The notes: generated by a model from the sequence alone, not told the origin. Shown: positions 33,797 through 42,367, counted from the first letter of the stretch. The stretch is 43,583 nt of DNA from an uncultured Anderseniella sp. (GCA_938039915.1 CALHUA010000227.1:1-43583); one strand, 5' to 3'. A program made the numbers and translations.

Positions 33797-34882
33797 ATGA
33801 AGAAATTTTTAACAACAAGCCTGTCGATTCTGGCACTTGGAGCTGTCTCGACAGCGGCCAGCGCTGAAGGGTCGATTACGGCTGTTTCGTGGGGCGGCGC
33901 CTACACGAAAAGCCAGGTGAAAGCCTATCATGAGCCTTTCACTGCCAAGACCGGCATCAAGATCAACTCGGTTGACTACTCCGGCGGCGTCGCTGAAGTG
34001 AAAGCCCAGGTTGAAGCCGGCAACGTGTCCTGGGACATCGTTGACGTTGAGCTGTCCGACGCTGTTCGCGGTTGCGATGAAGGCATCTTCGAGAAAATCG
34101 ATCACTCGACCCTGCCGGCCGGCGCTGACGGCAAACCGGCTCAGGAAGATTTCCTGCCCGGAACACTGCATGAGTGCGCTGTAGCAAACATCGTGTGGTC
34201 GACCATCTATGCCTATGACGACACCAAGATCGGCGACAAGAAGCCAACCACCATGGCTGACTTCTTCGACACCAAGACCTGGGCCGGCAAGCGTGGCCTG
34301 CGCAAGGGTCCAAAGCCGAACCTTGAGTTCGCCTTGATCGCTGACGGTATCGCTGCCAAGGACGTCTATGCTGAACTGGCAAAGCCTGAAGCAATCGACC
34401 GTGCATTCGCCAAGCTCGCCACCATCAAGGGTGACGTTGTATGGTGGGAAGCCGGCGCGCAGCCACCACAGCTTCTGGCTGACGGTGAAGTGCTGATGAC
34501 CACGGCTTACAATGGCCGTATCTTCAATGCCGTTGCTGCCGAGAGTAAGCCGTTCGTCATCGTATGGGACGGTCAGGTTTGGGACATCGATCTTTGGGCA
34601 ATTCCAAAGGGTGCGCCAAACAAGGACAAGGCCATGGAGTTCCTGAAGTTCTCCACCGAGACCCAGCAGCTTGCCAACCAAGCCAAGTACATTGCGTACG
34701 GCCCGGCTCGTCTGTCTTCTGCTCCGCTCGTGGGCAAATATGAAGACGGCAAGATCGACATGGGTCCACAGATGCCAACGGCACCTGACAACCTGACCAA
34801 TGCTGTTCAGAACGACTTTGAATGGTGGGCAGACAACCAGGATGCGCTGAACGAGCGTTTCAACGCCTGGCTTGCACAGTAA
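33797..34882 (+). CDS. Periplasmic polyamine-type binding protein (PotD-like)
   Basis: The 361-residue exported protein has a Sec signal peptide (MKKFLTTSLSILALGAVSTAASA, cleavage after residue 23). The mature protein begins EGSITAVSWGGAYTKSQVKAYHEPF, the SBP_bac_8/PotD fold with two lobes. WWEAGAQPPQLLADGEVLMTTAYNGRIFNA and a WADNQDALNERFNAWLA end are typical of the spermidine/putrescine family. It is the binding component of the adjacent importer. gggagt precedes the ATG; a stem-loop follows the stop, consistent with higher expression of the binding protein than the permeases. Confidence 0.9.
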   Translation: MKKFLTTSLSILALGAVSTAASAEGSITAVSWGGAYTKSQVKAYHEPFTAKTGIKINSVDYSGGVAEVKAQVEAGNVSWDIVDVELSDAVRGCDEGIFEKIDHSTLPAGADGKPAQEDFLPGTLHECAVANIVWSTIYAYDDTKIGDKKPTTMADFFDTKTWAGKRGLRKGPKPNLEFALIADGIAAKDVYAELAKPEAIDRAFAKLATIKGDVVWWEAGAQPPQLLADGEVLMTTAYNGRIFNAVAAESKPFVIVWDGQVWDIDLWAIPKGAPNKDKAMEFLKFSTETQQLANQAKYIAYGPARLSSAPLVGKYEDGKIDMGPQMPTAPDNLTNAVQNDFEWWADNQDALNERFNAWLAQ

Positions 34883-34900
34883 GGCTTATTTAGCCTGTGG

Positions 34901-34926
34901 CCGGATGGGCATCGTTGCCCGTCCGG
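34901..34926 (+). terminator. Stem-loop after the binding-protein gene
   Basis: CCGGATGGGCA and TGCCCGTCCGG form an 11-bp stem (one G-U) around a tcgt loop. A T-tract (tctttt) lies a dozen bases further on. It could stabilise or attenuate the transcript between binding-protein and permease genes. Confidence 0.5.
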
Positions 34927-35005
34927 TCCTATTGAGTTCTTTTAATGACGTGATTTGAACGACACTATTTGAGTCCGCCGACAGCGACGGGGAAGAGGGC
35001 ATATC

Positions 35006-36286
35006 ATGACCGATGTAACTGCATCTGGCGTGCCGGAGGCCATAACCACCAGCGACGGTGTGCCGCTAAAGGTCTCTCTCGCACGTGCTACCAGACGCCA
35101 GCGGATGCAGGCGCTTCTGCTTGTACTGCCCTTGCTGCTGTTCCTTCTGGTTGCATTTGTTTTGCCGATTGGCGAGATGTTGTTCCGATCGGTATATAGT
35201 CCGATCGGCCCAAATGTGTTGCCGAACTTCTCGAAAGTGATTCATGAATGGGATGGTGAGGATCTCCCGCCTGAAGCCGTGTTCGAAGTCTTCGTCAAGG
35301 ACATGACAGAGGCCAAAAAGAGCAATGAAATTGGCAAGACTGTCGGAAATCTGGCAACGCGGGTGAACTACGAGATACCCGGTTCGCGTGGCCTGTTCAC
35401 CAAATCGGCCCGCAAGGTCAAGAACATTACCGAGGGTCCCTACAAGGAAGCCCTGATTGCCTTGGACAAGCGTTGGGAAAACCAGCACATCTGGCGGACA
35501 CTGCAGCGGATTTCCAGCAATTACACTGCCTCGTTCTATCTGGCTGCGACAGACAGAAAGTATAATGAAGATAACGAGATAGTCAGAGCTGACCCGTTGT
35601 ACCAGATTTATCTGCCAATTCTGGGCAAGACACTATGGCTGTCTGCACTGATCACATTCATATGCCTGCTGATCGCCTATCCGGTGTCATATCTTCTCGC
35701 GACATTGCCATTGCGAACCTCAAATCTGCTTATGATCATGGTTCTGTTGCCGTTCTGGACATCGCTTCTGGTGCGCACGACCGCCTGGATCGCCATGCTG
35801 CAAACCGAGGGCATCGTGAACAATATACTGGTTTTCACCCGGGTCATATCCGAAGAAAGCCGAATTCAGATGATCTACAATCAGACCGGCACAATCGTTG
35901 CGATGGTGCACATTCTGTTGCCGTTCATGATCCTTCCGCTGTATTCGGTGATGAAAACCATTCCACCCTATTACATGCGTGCGGCGCGTTCCCTGGGAGC
36001 AACCGGAACGTACTCATTCATCAAGGTTTATTTCCCGCAAACCATACCCGGAATTGCCGCCGGCACCCTGCTCGTGTTCATCCTGGCAATTGGCTACTAC
36101 ATTACGCCGGCTTTGGTCGGCGGCAGCGATGGTTTGCTGATCTCAAATCTCATTGCAGATCACATCAAGAAGACTCTCAACTGGAGTTTGGGCTCGGCGC
36201 TCGGTGCCATCCTGCTCGCAATAGTGCTGATCTTCTACTGGATCTACAACAAGCTTGTCGGCGTCGACAATTTGAAGTTCGGGTGA
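35006..36286 (+). CDS. ABC transporter permease (PotB-like) with large periplasmic insertion
   Basis: The 426-residue membrane protein has a first helix (ALLLVLPLLLFLLVAFVLPIGEML, about 32-56), then a hydrophilic segment of roughly 140 residues, and five helices typical of PotB (LPILGKTLWLSALITFICLLIAYPVSYLLATL onward). The permease loop AARSLGATGTYSFIKVYFPQTIPGIAAGTLLVF is the EAA motif contacting the ATPase. Usual PotB is about 285 residues; the extra segment between helices 1 and 2 is large. It is 10 bases before the second permease and 123 after the binding-protein gene. Confidence 0.88.
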   Translation: MTDVTASGVPEAITTSDGVPLKVSLARATRRQRMQALLLVLPLLLFLLVAFVLPIGEMLFRSVYSPIGPNVLPNFSKVIHEWDGEDLPPEAVFEVFVKDMTEAKKSNEIGKTVGNLATRVNYEIPGSRGLFTKSARKVKNITEGPYKEALIALDKRWENQHIWRTLQRISSNYTASFYLAATDRKYNEDNEIVRADPLYQIYLPILGKTLWLSALITFICLLIAYPVSYLLATLPLRTSNLLMIMVLLPFWTSLLVRTTAWIAMLQTEGIVNNILVFTRVISEESRIQMIYNQTGTIVAMVHILLPFMILPLYSVMKTIPPYYMRAARSLGATGTYSFIKVYFPQTIPGIAAGTLLVFILAIGYYITPALVGGSDGLLISNLIADHIKKTLNWSLGSALGAILLAIVLIFYWIYNKLVGVDNLKFG

Positions 36287-36296
36287 GGAAAAGGTC

Positions 36297-37364
36297 ATGA
36301 CTGCATTGGATAAATTGCCAGCACCCGGTTATATCGCCTACGCGGTGGCGTGCATTGTTGCTTATCTGTTCACCGGAACACTGGTTGCCACAATCGGTAT
36401 AGCGCTGATCATCGGACTGCCTCTGTTTTTTATGAGTGACTTGCCGCCCTATGCGACGTGGCTGGAGAAATTCGGTCAGTACATTTTTCTGCTGATCTGC
36501 ACGATGATCTTTATTTTCCTCATCACGCCCGTACTCATAATAATGCCGCTGTCGTTTAACTCCGAACCCTATTTCAGCTTCACGCAGGGGATGATGTCTC
36601 TTGATCCCGCTGCGTTCTCGACCAGATGGTATCAGGACATCTTCCTGTTCGGCATGAACGATCCCAACCGCACAGAGGGCTGGTGGTCAGATGTGTGGAA
36701 CAATGCGACCTGGGTAAAGGCTGCAGCCAACTCGTTCAAGTTTGCCGTTCTGGCCACTATCCTGGCTACCTTCTTCGGCACACTTGCAGCGCTTGGGCTT
36801 TCGCGCCCCGAGATGCCGTGGAGATCGGCCATAACGAGCCTGTTGATTTCGCCGATGATCGTGCCATTGGTGATCACGGCAACAGGCATGTTCTTCTTTT
36901 ATGCAAAAAAGGACACGTTCCCGTTCTTCCCCAGGGGCCTCATCAATGAAGATATCGGCATTGTTCTGGCTCACGCCACGCTGGGGGTGCCGTTTGTGAT
37001 CATCACTGTCACTGCAACCCTGACCGGTTTCGACAATTCACTGATACGGGCATCGAAAAGCCTGGGCGCAAATGGCTGGACCACGTTCCGCCGTGTGATC
37101 ATGCCTTTGATCATGCCGGGAATGATCTCAGGTGCCCTGTTTGCTTTCATCACTTCACTGGATGAAGTGGTTGCGGTGATCTTCCTGGCCGATGTGCATC
37201 AGGTTACGATCCCGCGCCAGATGTTCTCCGGTATTCGTGAGCAGATTTCGCCAACCATCTTGGCAGTGGCGACGGTATTGGTCCTGATCTCGATTTGTCT
37301 GTTGACCACATTGGAGTTGCTGCGTCGTCGCTCTGAGCGTCTTCGTGGTTTGTCACCTGGTTAA
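36297..37364 (+). CDS. ABC transporter permease (PotC-like)
   Basis: The 355-residue permease has two extra N-terminal helices (IAYAVACIVAYLFTGTLVATIGIALIIGLPLFF, residues 12-45) before the usual six-helix PotC core. The core includes SRPEMPWRSAITSLLISPMIVPLVITATGMFF and the EAA loop ASKSLGANGWTTFRRVIMPLIMPGMISGALFAF. It forms the channel with the PotB-like partner. A hydrophilic segment around residues 85-130 separates the first core helices. It ends 29 bases before the DUF1194 gene. Confidence 0.88.
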   Translation: MTALDKLPAPGYIAYAVACIVAYLFTGTLVATIGIALIIGLPLFFMSDLPPYATWLEKFGQYIFLLICTMIFIFLITPVLIIMPLSFNSEPYFSFTQGMMSLDPAAFSTRWYQDIFLFGMNDPNRTEGWWSDVWNNATWVKAAANSFKFAVLATILATFFGTLAALGLSRPEMPWRSAITSLLISPMIVPLVITATGMFFFYAKKDTFPFFPRGLINEDIGIVLAHATLGVPFVIITVTATLTGFDNSLIRASKSLGANGWTTFRRVIMPLIMPGMISGALFAFITSLDEVVAVIFLADVHQVTIPRQMFSGIREQISPTILAVATVLVLISICLLTTLELLRRRSERLRGLSPG

Positions 37365-37393
37365 ACCGCAACTGGCAGAGATACAATATCATC

Positions 37394-38137
37394 ATGAACA
37401 GTGACAGCATTCGTCAGCTACTAACGCGCAGGCGGATGCTGTTTCTTTCAGGGGCAGCCGCAGCCGGCAGCGCGGCCGGTGCCATGTATGTCGCCGGTCC
37501 CGGCAATGCCCAGGCCGGTGGTGAAGTGGACCTCATTCTGGTGCTGGCAGTTGACTGTTCGTATTCGGTGGATGCGCGTGAATTCCGGTTGCAGATGGAT
37601 GGCATCGGCCAGGCCTTCCAGACCAGAGAGGTGCACCGTGCCATTGAAAGCGGGCCGCTCGGGCGTATAGCGGTGACGGTTTTCCAGTGGTCGGATGCCG
37701 AAAACCAGGCTTTGTCCACCCCGTGGACGGTGATCGACGGTCCCGCATCGGCCAACGCATTTGCCCAGAAGATGTTTTCGGTCCAGCGCGAGTTGGCCGA
37801 AGGCGGCACTGCAATCGGGGCAGCCCTGCAGTTTGCCGCTGCTGCCGCAACCGCGGCCCCGTTCACGTCCAACCGGCGGGTTATCGACATCTCCTCCGAC
37901 GGTCGCAACAACCGTGGTGAGATCGTCGAGGTTGCCCGCGATGAAGTGATTGCACGCGGAATTACCATCAACGGCCTGGCCATCCTGAATGAATGGCCGA
38001 CGCTTGATCACTATTTTCGGAAATCAATCGTTGGCGGGCCGTATCACTTTGTGTTGCCCGCCAATGATTACGATGCCTACCGTGAAGCGATTTACCGCAA
38101 GCTGCTGAAGGAAATCACCGGCCCCGGTTTGTCATGA
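37394..38137 (+). CDS. DUF1194 (von Willebrand A-like) Tat-exported protein
   Basis: The 247-residue protein has an N-terminal twin-arginine-like signal (LLTRRRMLFLSGAAAAGSAAGAMYV), then DLILVLAVDCSYSVDAREFRLQMDGIGQAF, a vWA-like fold with the metal-site DxSxS written as DCSYS. GRIAVTVFQWSD, GTAIGAALQFA and RRVIDISSDGRNNRG follow the same domain. DUF1194 has no established function I know of; vWA domains usually mediate metal-dependent protein contacts. It follows the polyamine-type permeases by 29 bases on the same strand, so co-transcription is likely. Confidence 0.82.
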   Translation: MNSDSIRQLLTRRRMLFLSGAAAAGSAAGAMYVAGPGNAQAGGEVDLILVLAVDCSYSVDAREFRLQMDGIGQAFQTREVHRAIESGPLGRIAVTVFQWSDAENQALSTPWTVIDGPASANAFAQKMFSVQRELAEGGTAIGAALQFAAAAATAAPFTSNRRVIDISSDGRNNRGEIVEVARDEVIARGITINGLAILNEWPTLDHYFRKSIVGGPYHFVLPANDYDAYREAIYRKLLKEITGPGLS

Positions 38138-38143
38138 GGCAGA

Positions 38144-38653
38144 TCAGGCTGCTTCGCCCAGCAGGGCGTCCAGGTCCAGCCGCTCGGTGATCATGGCAAG
38201 TGTGCCATCGTCATTGTGTGGCCAGTCAGCCTGCGGCCGGTCCCAGTAAAGTTCGACGCCATTGCCGTCCGGGTCACGCAGGTAGAGCGCCTGTGACACA
38301 CCATGATCTGATGCTCCTTCAAGCTCATAACCTGCTTTTCTCACGCGCTTCAGCGCATCAGCCAGGTCAGCCCGTTCGGGATATACGATAGCCAGGTGAA
38401 ACAGGCCGGTGGTGCCGCGCGGTGGTGGCGAGCCACCCTCGCTTTCCCAGGTGTTGAGGCCGATATGATGATGGTAGTCGCCGGCTGCGATAAAGGCAGC
38501 CTGTTCGCCATAGCGTTGTTTGACGCCGAAGCCCAGCACGCCTACGTAGAAGTCCAGCGCCCGGTCGATATTGGCGACCTTGAGGTGGACATGCCCGATG
38601 CGGGCGCCGGCAGCGACAGGCGCTTGCGGGGCAGGGGGAATGGTCTTTGACAT
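38144..38653 (-). CDS. VOC-superfamily protein, CatE-type extradiol dioxygenase-like
   Basis: The 169-residue vicinal-oxygen-chelate protein has two paired modules: GHVHLKVANIDRALDFYVGVLGF and TTGLFHLAIVYPERADLADALKRV, ending ALYLRDPDGNGVELYWDRP. Metal ligands fit His of HVHLK, His of LFHLA and Glu of VELYW. The text from TTGLFH to the end closely follows CatE/MhqO-type catechol dioxygenases or glyoxalases. ATG at 38653 has AGGAGA seven bases upstream. It follows a DoxX gene, a pairing known from catDE and mhqOP in Bacillus, suggesting quinone/catechol stress, though the substrate is unproven. Confidence 0.82.
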   Translation of the reverse strand: MSKTIPPAPQAPVAAGARIGHVHLKVANIDRALDFYVGVLGFGVKQRYGEQAAFIAAGDYHHHIGLNTWESEGGSPPPRGTTGLFHLAIVYPERADLADALKRVRKAGYELEGASDHGVSQALYLRDPDGNGVELYWDRPQADWPHNDDGTLAMITERLDLDALLGEAA

Positions 38654-38670
38654 TGTGCTGTCTCCTGGGG

Positions 38671-39090
38671 TCACGCGTTGGCTGATGTTTTGCGGGCCTG
38701 CATATCATCTACCGCAAACGCACCGCTGCCAAGCATCGCCTGTACCACCAGCACCACGGACCAGAACAACGGGTATTCCCATCCGCCGCCCTGATTGGAA
38801 AACACCCAGCCATTGCCGGAATGAGCCCACATGGCACCCAGCAGAATGGGAACCATGGCGAGAGAGACCAGTCGCGTCCGGAACCCGGCAATGAGGGCAA
38901 TGCCGCCAGCGATTTCCACAAACGCGGTGACATAGGCAAGGAAACCCGGCAGGCCGAGTGTTTCAAAAAAACCGGCGGTGCCGGGCAGGGTGAAAACGAA
39001 TACTTTCAAGAGTCCGTGCGCAAGTGCGGCGACGCCTAATGTAATTCGCAGCAGTGCGGTGCCATTTGCAGTCAGTTGATCATTGCTCAT
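38671..39090 (-). CDS. DoxX-family membrane protein
   Basis: The 139-residue protein has four helices in DoxX arrangement: LLRITLGVAALAHGLLKVFVF, GLPGFLAYVTAFVEIAGGIALIAG, RLVSLAMVPILLGAMWAHSG and PLFWSVVLVVQAMLG. DoxX proteins are often stress- or quinone-related and co-occur with VOC enzymes. It is first in the two-gene unit with the VOC gene, 17 bases apart, and is divergent from the LysR regulator. AGGAAC precedes the ATG. Confidence 0.88.
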   Translation of the reverse strand: MSNDQLTANGTALLRITLGVAALAHGLLKVFVFTLPGTAGFFETLGLPGFLAYVTAFVEIAGGIALIAGFRTRLVSLAMVPILLGAMWAHSGNGWVFSNQGGGWEYPLFWSVVLVVQAMLGSGAFAVDDMQARKTSANA

Positions 39091-39150
39091 GGGAGCGTTC
39101 CTTTCGATGAACCAAGTGTCGATGACCCACAGATAGTGTGTTTTATGTTG

Positions 39151-39199
39151 GAGATAATCTGACGATTATGAGATAAATTATCTCTTGAAAGGAGATAAT
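39151..39199. promoter_or_regulatory. Repeated GAGATAAT operator candidate between DoxX and LysR genes
   Basis: GAGATAAT occurs at 39151-39158 and 39192-39199. Between them is the palindrome GAGATAA-A-TTATCTC (39170-39184). Four half-sites with regular spacing in a divergent promoter is what an autoregulating LysR protein would use. The last half-site overlaps the ribosome binding site of the LysR gene. Confidence 0.6.
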
Positions 39200-40123
39200 A
39201 TGGATCGCTTCCGGGCCATCGAGGTGTTCGTCACCATTGTTGATCACGGCAGTTTTGCAGCTGCCGCGGAGGCTCTTGGCCTGTCCCGCAACATGGCATC
39301 GCGCCATCTGGCAGATCTTGAAGCCTATCTTGGTGCGCGCCTGCTCAATCGCACAACCCGCTCGCTCAGCCTGACCAGTACCGGCGCTGCCTATATCGAA
39401 CGGGCCCGGGAGATACTGGCGCAGCTTGATGAGGCGGACCGGCTGGCCGGTCTTCAGACCGTAACCCCGCAGGGCCGGCTTGCGCTGTCTGCGCCGATGT
39501 CATTCGGTGTGCGCCATCTGGCACCCTATCTGGGGCAGTACACGTCGGCAAATCCGAGTGTCGCGGTGGACATGTCTCTGAATGATCGCACTGTCGATCT
39601 GGTGGAAGAAGGCTTCGACGTTGCCATCCGCATCACCGCCAGGATGGCGGATTCCAACCTGATTGCCAGACGCATTGCCGATGCCGAGGTAGTCTTGTGT
39701 GCAAGTCCCGACTACATTGCAGCCCATGGTGCTCCCACAACACCGCAATGTCTTACTGATCACCTATGCCTTGGGTACACATTTGGCCATGAAGGCAATG
39801 TATGGTCGCTGCGTGACGGTGAAGGCAGCCTTGAAAAGGTGCGTGTATCGCCGGCGGTGTCGGCAAACAGTGGTGATGCGATAGAAGAAATTGCAATCGC
39901 AGGTGGCGGGCTTGCCCTGCAGCCGGACTTTATTGCCAATCGCGATATTGCATCCGGCAGGCTGGTTCGGGTGCTTCCCGGTTGGTCGGGCGGTGTGCTG
40001 GGGATTTATGCGCTGTGCGCCGGCCGACTGTATGAACCCTTGAAAGTCCGCAGTTTTATGGACTGGATAGGCAAACTTTATCGCCCAAAACCGCCATGGA
40101 CTGTGGATTTCGAGCCTAATTGA
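39200..40123 (+). CDS. LysR-family transcriptional regulator
   Basis: The 307-residue regulator opens with the LysR winged helix (MDRFRAIEVFVTIVDHGSFAAAAEALGLSRNMASRHLADLEAYLGARLLNRTTRSLSLT) and continues with the two-lobed effector domain ending near residue 290. The domain is of the group with S-A-P-M-S-F-G-V-R-H-L near residue 95. AAAGGAG precedes the ATG at 39200, preferred to 39185. It is divergent from the DoxX-VOC pair, so it likely controls them and itself; the flavoenzyme gene downstream on the same strand may also be a target. The inducer is unknown. Confidence 0.9.
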   Translation: MDRFRAIEVFVTIVDHGSFAAAAEALGLSRNMASRHLADLEAYLGARLLNRTTRSLSLTSTGAAYIERAREILAQLDEADRLAGLQTVTPQGRLALSAPMSFGVRHLAPYLGQYTSANPSVAVDMSLNDRTVDLVEEGFDVAIRITARMADSNLIARRIADAEVVLCASPDYIAAHGAPTTPQCLTDHLCLGYTFGHEGNVWSLRDGEGSLEKVRVSPAVSANSGDAIEEIAIAGGGLALQPDFIANRDIASGRLVRVLPGWSGGVLGIYALCAGRLYEPLKVRSFMDWIGKLYRPKPPWTVDFEPN

Positions 40124-40200
40124 GAAAAAATTGCAACGAGGACTTGGCAAATCAGTGGAAAAACTATGACAATAATGTGACGGGCGGCACCCTGCGATCT

Positions 40201-40241
40201 GATTTTCGACGGCAACCACAAGTTGATTTTCGACGGCAACC
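40201..40241 (+). repeat. Two 17-bp direct repeats before the flavoenzyme gene
   Basis: GATTTTCGACGGCAACC occurs at 40201-40217 and 40225-40241, a 24-bp period, ending 17 bases before the ATG. Position and phasing suit a regulatory site or a leader duplication. No known motif is matched. Confidence 0.6.
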
Positions 40242-40257
40242 TGAATGTGATGTTCTC

Positions 40258-42267
40258 ATGAGCAATCCCTATCCGCATCTGTTTACCCCTATTACCATCA
40301 ACCACAAGCGGTTGAAAAACCGCATCGTGTTTGGTGCGCATACCAACAACATGGCCGAGAACGGATTGCCATCGCGGCGAACCAAGGCCTATTACGTCGA
40401 GCGCGCCAAGGGGGGCGCCGGCATGATCGTGGTCGAGCCGGTGCCGGTGCATGCCTCAGGTGTCCTGACCCGTGGCAACTTCCGGGCCAATGATGACGCC
40501 ATCATTGCACCCCTTCGCAAGATCAACGAAGCCTGCAGCAACTATGACACGGTCATGCTGCACCAGCTGTATCATGTCGGTCAGCACGGTGATGGCGCCA
40601 ACTCCTTCCATGCCAACTGGTCAGCGTCGGGCATGCCGTCCATGCATGATTCAGACGGTGGTCATGAGGTCAACGAAGCAGAGATCGAGGAACTGATAGC
40701 CTCGTTTGTGGCCGCCGCCGACCGCGCCCAGCAGGCAGGCTTTGACGGCATTGAAATCTTTGCCGCCTATCATTCCCTGGTTGACCAGTTCTGGACACCC
40801 TGGTCCAACCGGCGCGATGACAAGTGGGGCGGCAGCCTGGAGAACCGGGTGCGGTTTTCGGCTGAAATTCTCAAACGCATCCGTGAGGCCTGCGGCTCCG
40901 ACTTCATCATCGGCATGGCAGTGTCCGTAGACCAGAAGGCCGAACCGGCCTTGTCACTGGAAGCCCTGAGCGAAATCGCCGCCTGGCACGATGAGCGCGG
41001 CCTGATGGATTACGTGACCTGCGGCACCGGCAGTTACTTCCGCGACCAGCCGATCATACCGAGCCACATTCACGAAGGTGTGGAAGGCGCTCATCTGTCT
41101 GATCATCTCAAGCATCAGCTGCGCCATGCCCGGGTCCAGGCGGAAGCCGGCATTCATTCGCCTGAAAAGGCTGAACAGGTCATCTCGACCGGTCAGGCTG
41201 ACACTTGTTCCATGGTGCGGGCCCAGATTGCGGACCCGCATCTGGCCAACAAGGCGCAAGCCGGCAACGGCGCCAGCATCCGTCCGTGTATTCACTGCAA
41301 TCAGCAGTGCATAGCGCGCCGCTACAAGGACTACTGGATTTCCTGCCTGGTCAACCCGTCGGTGGGGCGTGAATGGGAATGGCGCGGCGACAGGATTGCC
41401 AAGACCGAGCGCCGCAAGTCGGTGCTGGTTGTAGGCGCCGGGCCAGCCGGCCTGGAAGCGGCACGGGTCGCCGCAGAGGCAGGTCACAAGGTCACGCTGA
41501 TAGAGCGCGGGCCGATGATCGGTGGCCAATGGCATCTGGCCGGGCGCCAGCCGACCCGGTCGAGAATTAACGACCACATCAGTTGGTACAGCCATGAACT
41601 GGAGCGTCTGGGGGTAGATGTAAAGCTCGGCGAAGCCGCAACACCGCTGACCGTGCGCCATCTCCATCCCGATCACATCATAGCGGCAACCGGCATCAAG
41701 CCGGTCACGTCCGGCTTCCAGCGGGCCCTGCCGATGAACGATGTACTGCCGGGCCATGATGAGGCAAATGTGATCAGCTATCACACCGTGTTGGAGAACG
41801 GTGCGATGATCGGCGAGCGGGTGCTGGTGTTAGATGATCTGCATTCCTGGCGCGGTATCGGGACTGCACTGTATCTGGCCGAAGCCGGCCACAAGGTAAC
41901 CGCCATGACGGCCAATGGCGTATTGGCGGCAGAACTTTCAGGAACCGGGGCAGATGATGTGGCGCGCGCGCGTTTTGCGCGTCACGGCGGCGTGGCGCTG
42001 ACAGATACCGCGCTGCAATCATGGGGCAAGCCTGACAATGAAGGCTCGGTAGCGCGTTTCATCGACCTGTTGACCGGTGAAACCTTCGAGCGGAATTTCG
42101 AAACGCTGGTACTGGCGACGGTAGCCAGCCCCAACACGGAGTTTTCCGACGACATCCAGGCGCTGGGCGATTGCCCCCCGTTTGCCGTCGTGGGTGACTG
42201 CAACGCCCCGCGCAAGGCCCACATGGCCATCTACGAAGGCCGCAAGGCGGCACTGGAGATCGCTTAG
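40258..42267 (+). CDS. Trimethylamine dehydrogenase-family flavin oxidoreductase
   Basis: The 669-residue protein has an OYE-type FMN barrel (about 1-350; LFTPITINHKRLKNRIVFGAH, GLPSRRTKAYY), a four-cysteine iron-sulfur motif (CIHCNQQC then a Cys 12 residues later), and a C-terminal FAD/NADH domain starting VLVVGAGPAGLEAARVAAEAGHKVTLIERG. The layout matches trimethylamine/dimethylamine/histamine dehydrogenases, N-methylproline demethylase and 2,4-dienoyl-CoA reductase; the substrate is undetermined. ATG at 40258 is chosen because the 46 upstream codons lie across the direct repeats and lack homology. The stop is followed by two strong palindromes. Confidence 0.88.
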   Translation: MSNPYPHLFTPITINHKRLKNRIVFGAHTNNMAENGLPSRRTKAYYVERAKGGAGMIVVEPVPVHASGVLTRGNFRANDDAIIAPLRKINEACSNYDTVMLHQLYHVGQHGDGANSFHANWSASGMPSMHDSDGGHEVNEAEIEELIASFVAAADRAQQAGFDGIEIFAAYHSLVDQFWTPWSNRRDDKWGGSLENRVRFSAEILKRIREACGSDFIIGMAVSVDQKAEPALSLEALSEIAAWHDERGLMDYVTCGTGSYFRDQPIIPSHIHEGVEGAHLSDHLKHQLRHARVQAEAGIHSPEKAEQVISTGQADTCSMVRAQIADPHLANKAQAGNGASIRPCIHCNQQCIARRYKDYWISCLVNPSVGREWEWRGDRIAKTERRKSVLVVGAGPAGLEAARVAAEAGHKVTLIERGPMIGGQWHLAGRQPTRSRINDHISWYSHELERLGVDVKLGEAATPLTVRHLHPDHIIAATGIKPVTSGFQRALPMNDVLPGHDEANVISYHTVLENGAMIGERVLVLDDLHSWRGIGTALYLAEAGHKVTAMTANGVLAAELSGTGADDVARARFARHGGVALTDTALQSWGKPDNEGSVARFIDLLTGETFERNFETLVLATVASPNTEFSDDIQALGDCPPFAVVGDCNAPRKAHMAIYEGRKAALEIA

Positions 42268-42313
42268 ATCAGGATGATTTCTGGTTGAATAAACCAAAAT
42301 CATAAACCTGATC
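42267..42313. terminator. Long imperfect hairpin after the flavoenzyme gene
   Basis: GATCAGG and CCTGATC enclose paired ATGATTT/AAATCAT and GGTT/AACC segments around a central gaat. It begins at the last base of the flavoenzyme stop codon and probably ends both transcripts or belongs to a dispersed palindromic repeat family. Confidence 0.5.
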
Positions 42314-42326
42314 GCTTTCAAAGTGA

Positions 42327-42367
42327 TAGAGCAACTTTATGGGTTCGCTTGAACCCATGTTGCTCTA
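42327..42367. repeat. 17-bp inverted repeat overlapping the MmgE/PrpD stop codon
   Basis: TAGAGCAAC then ATGGGTTC, a gctt loop, and the matching GAACCCAT then GTTGCTCTA form 17-bp arms with a TTT bulge in the left arm. The right arm includes the TAG stop of the minus-strand gene. Likely a bidirectional terminator or palindromic intergenic repeat. Confidence 0.6.
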
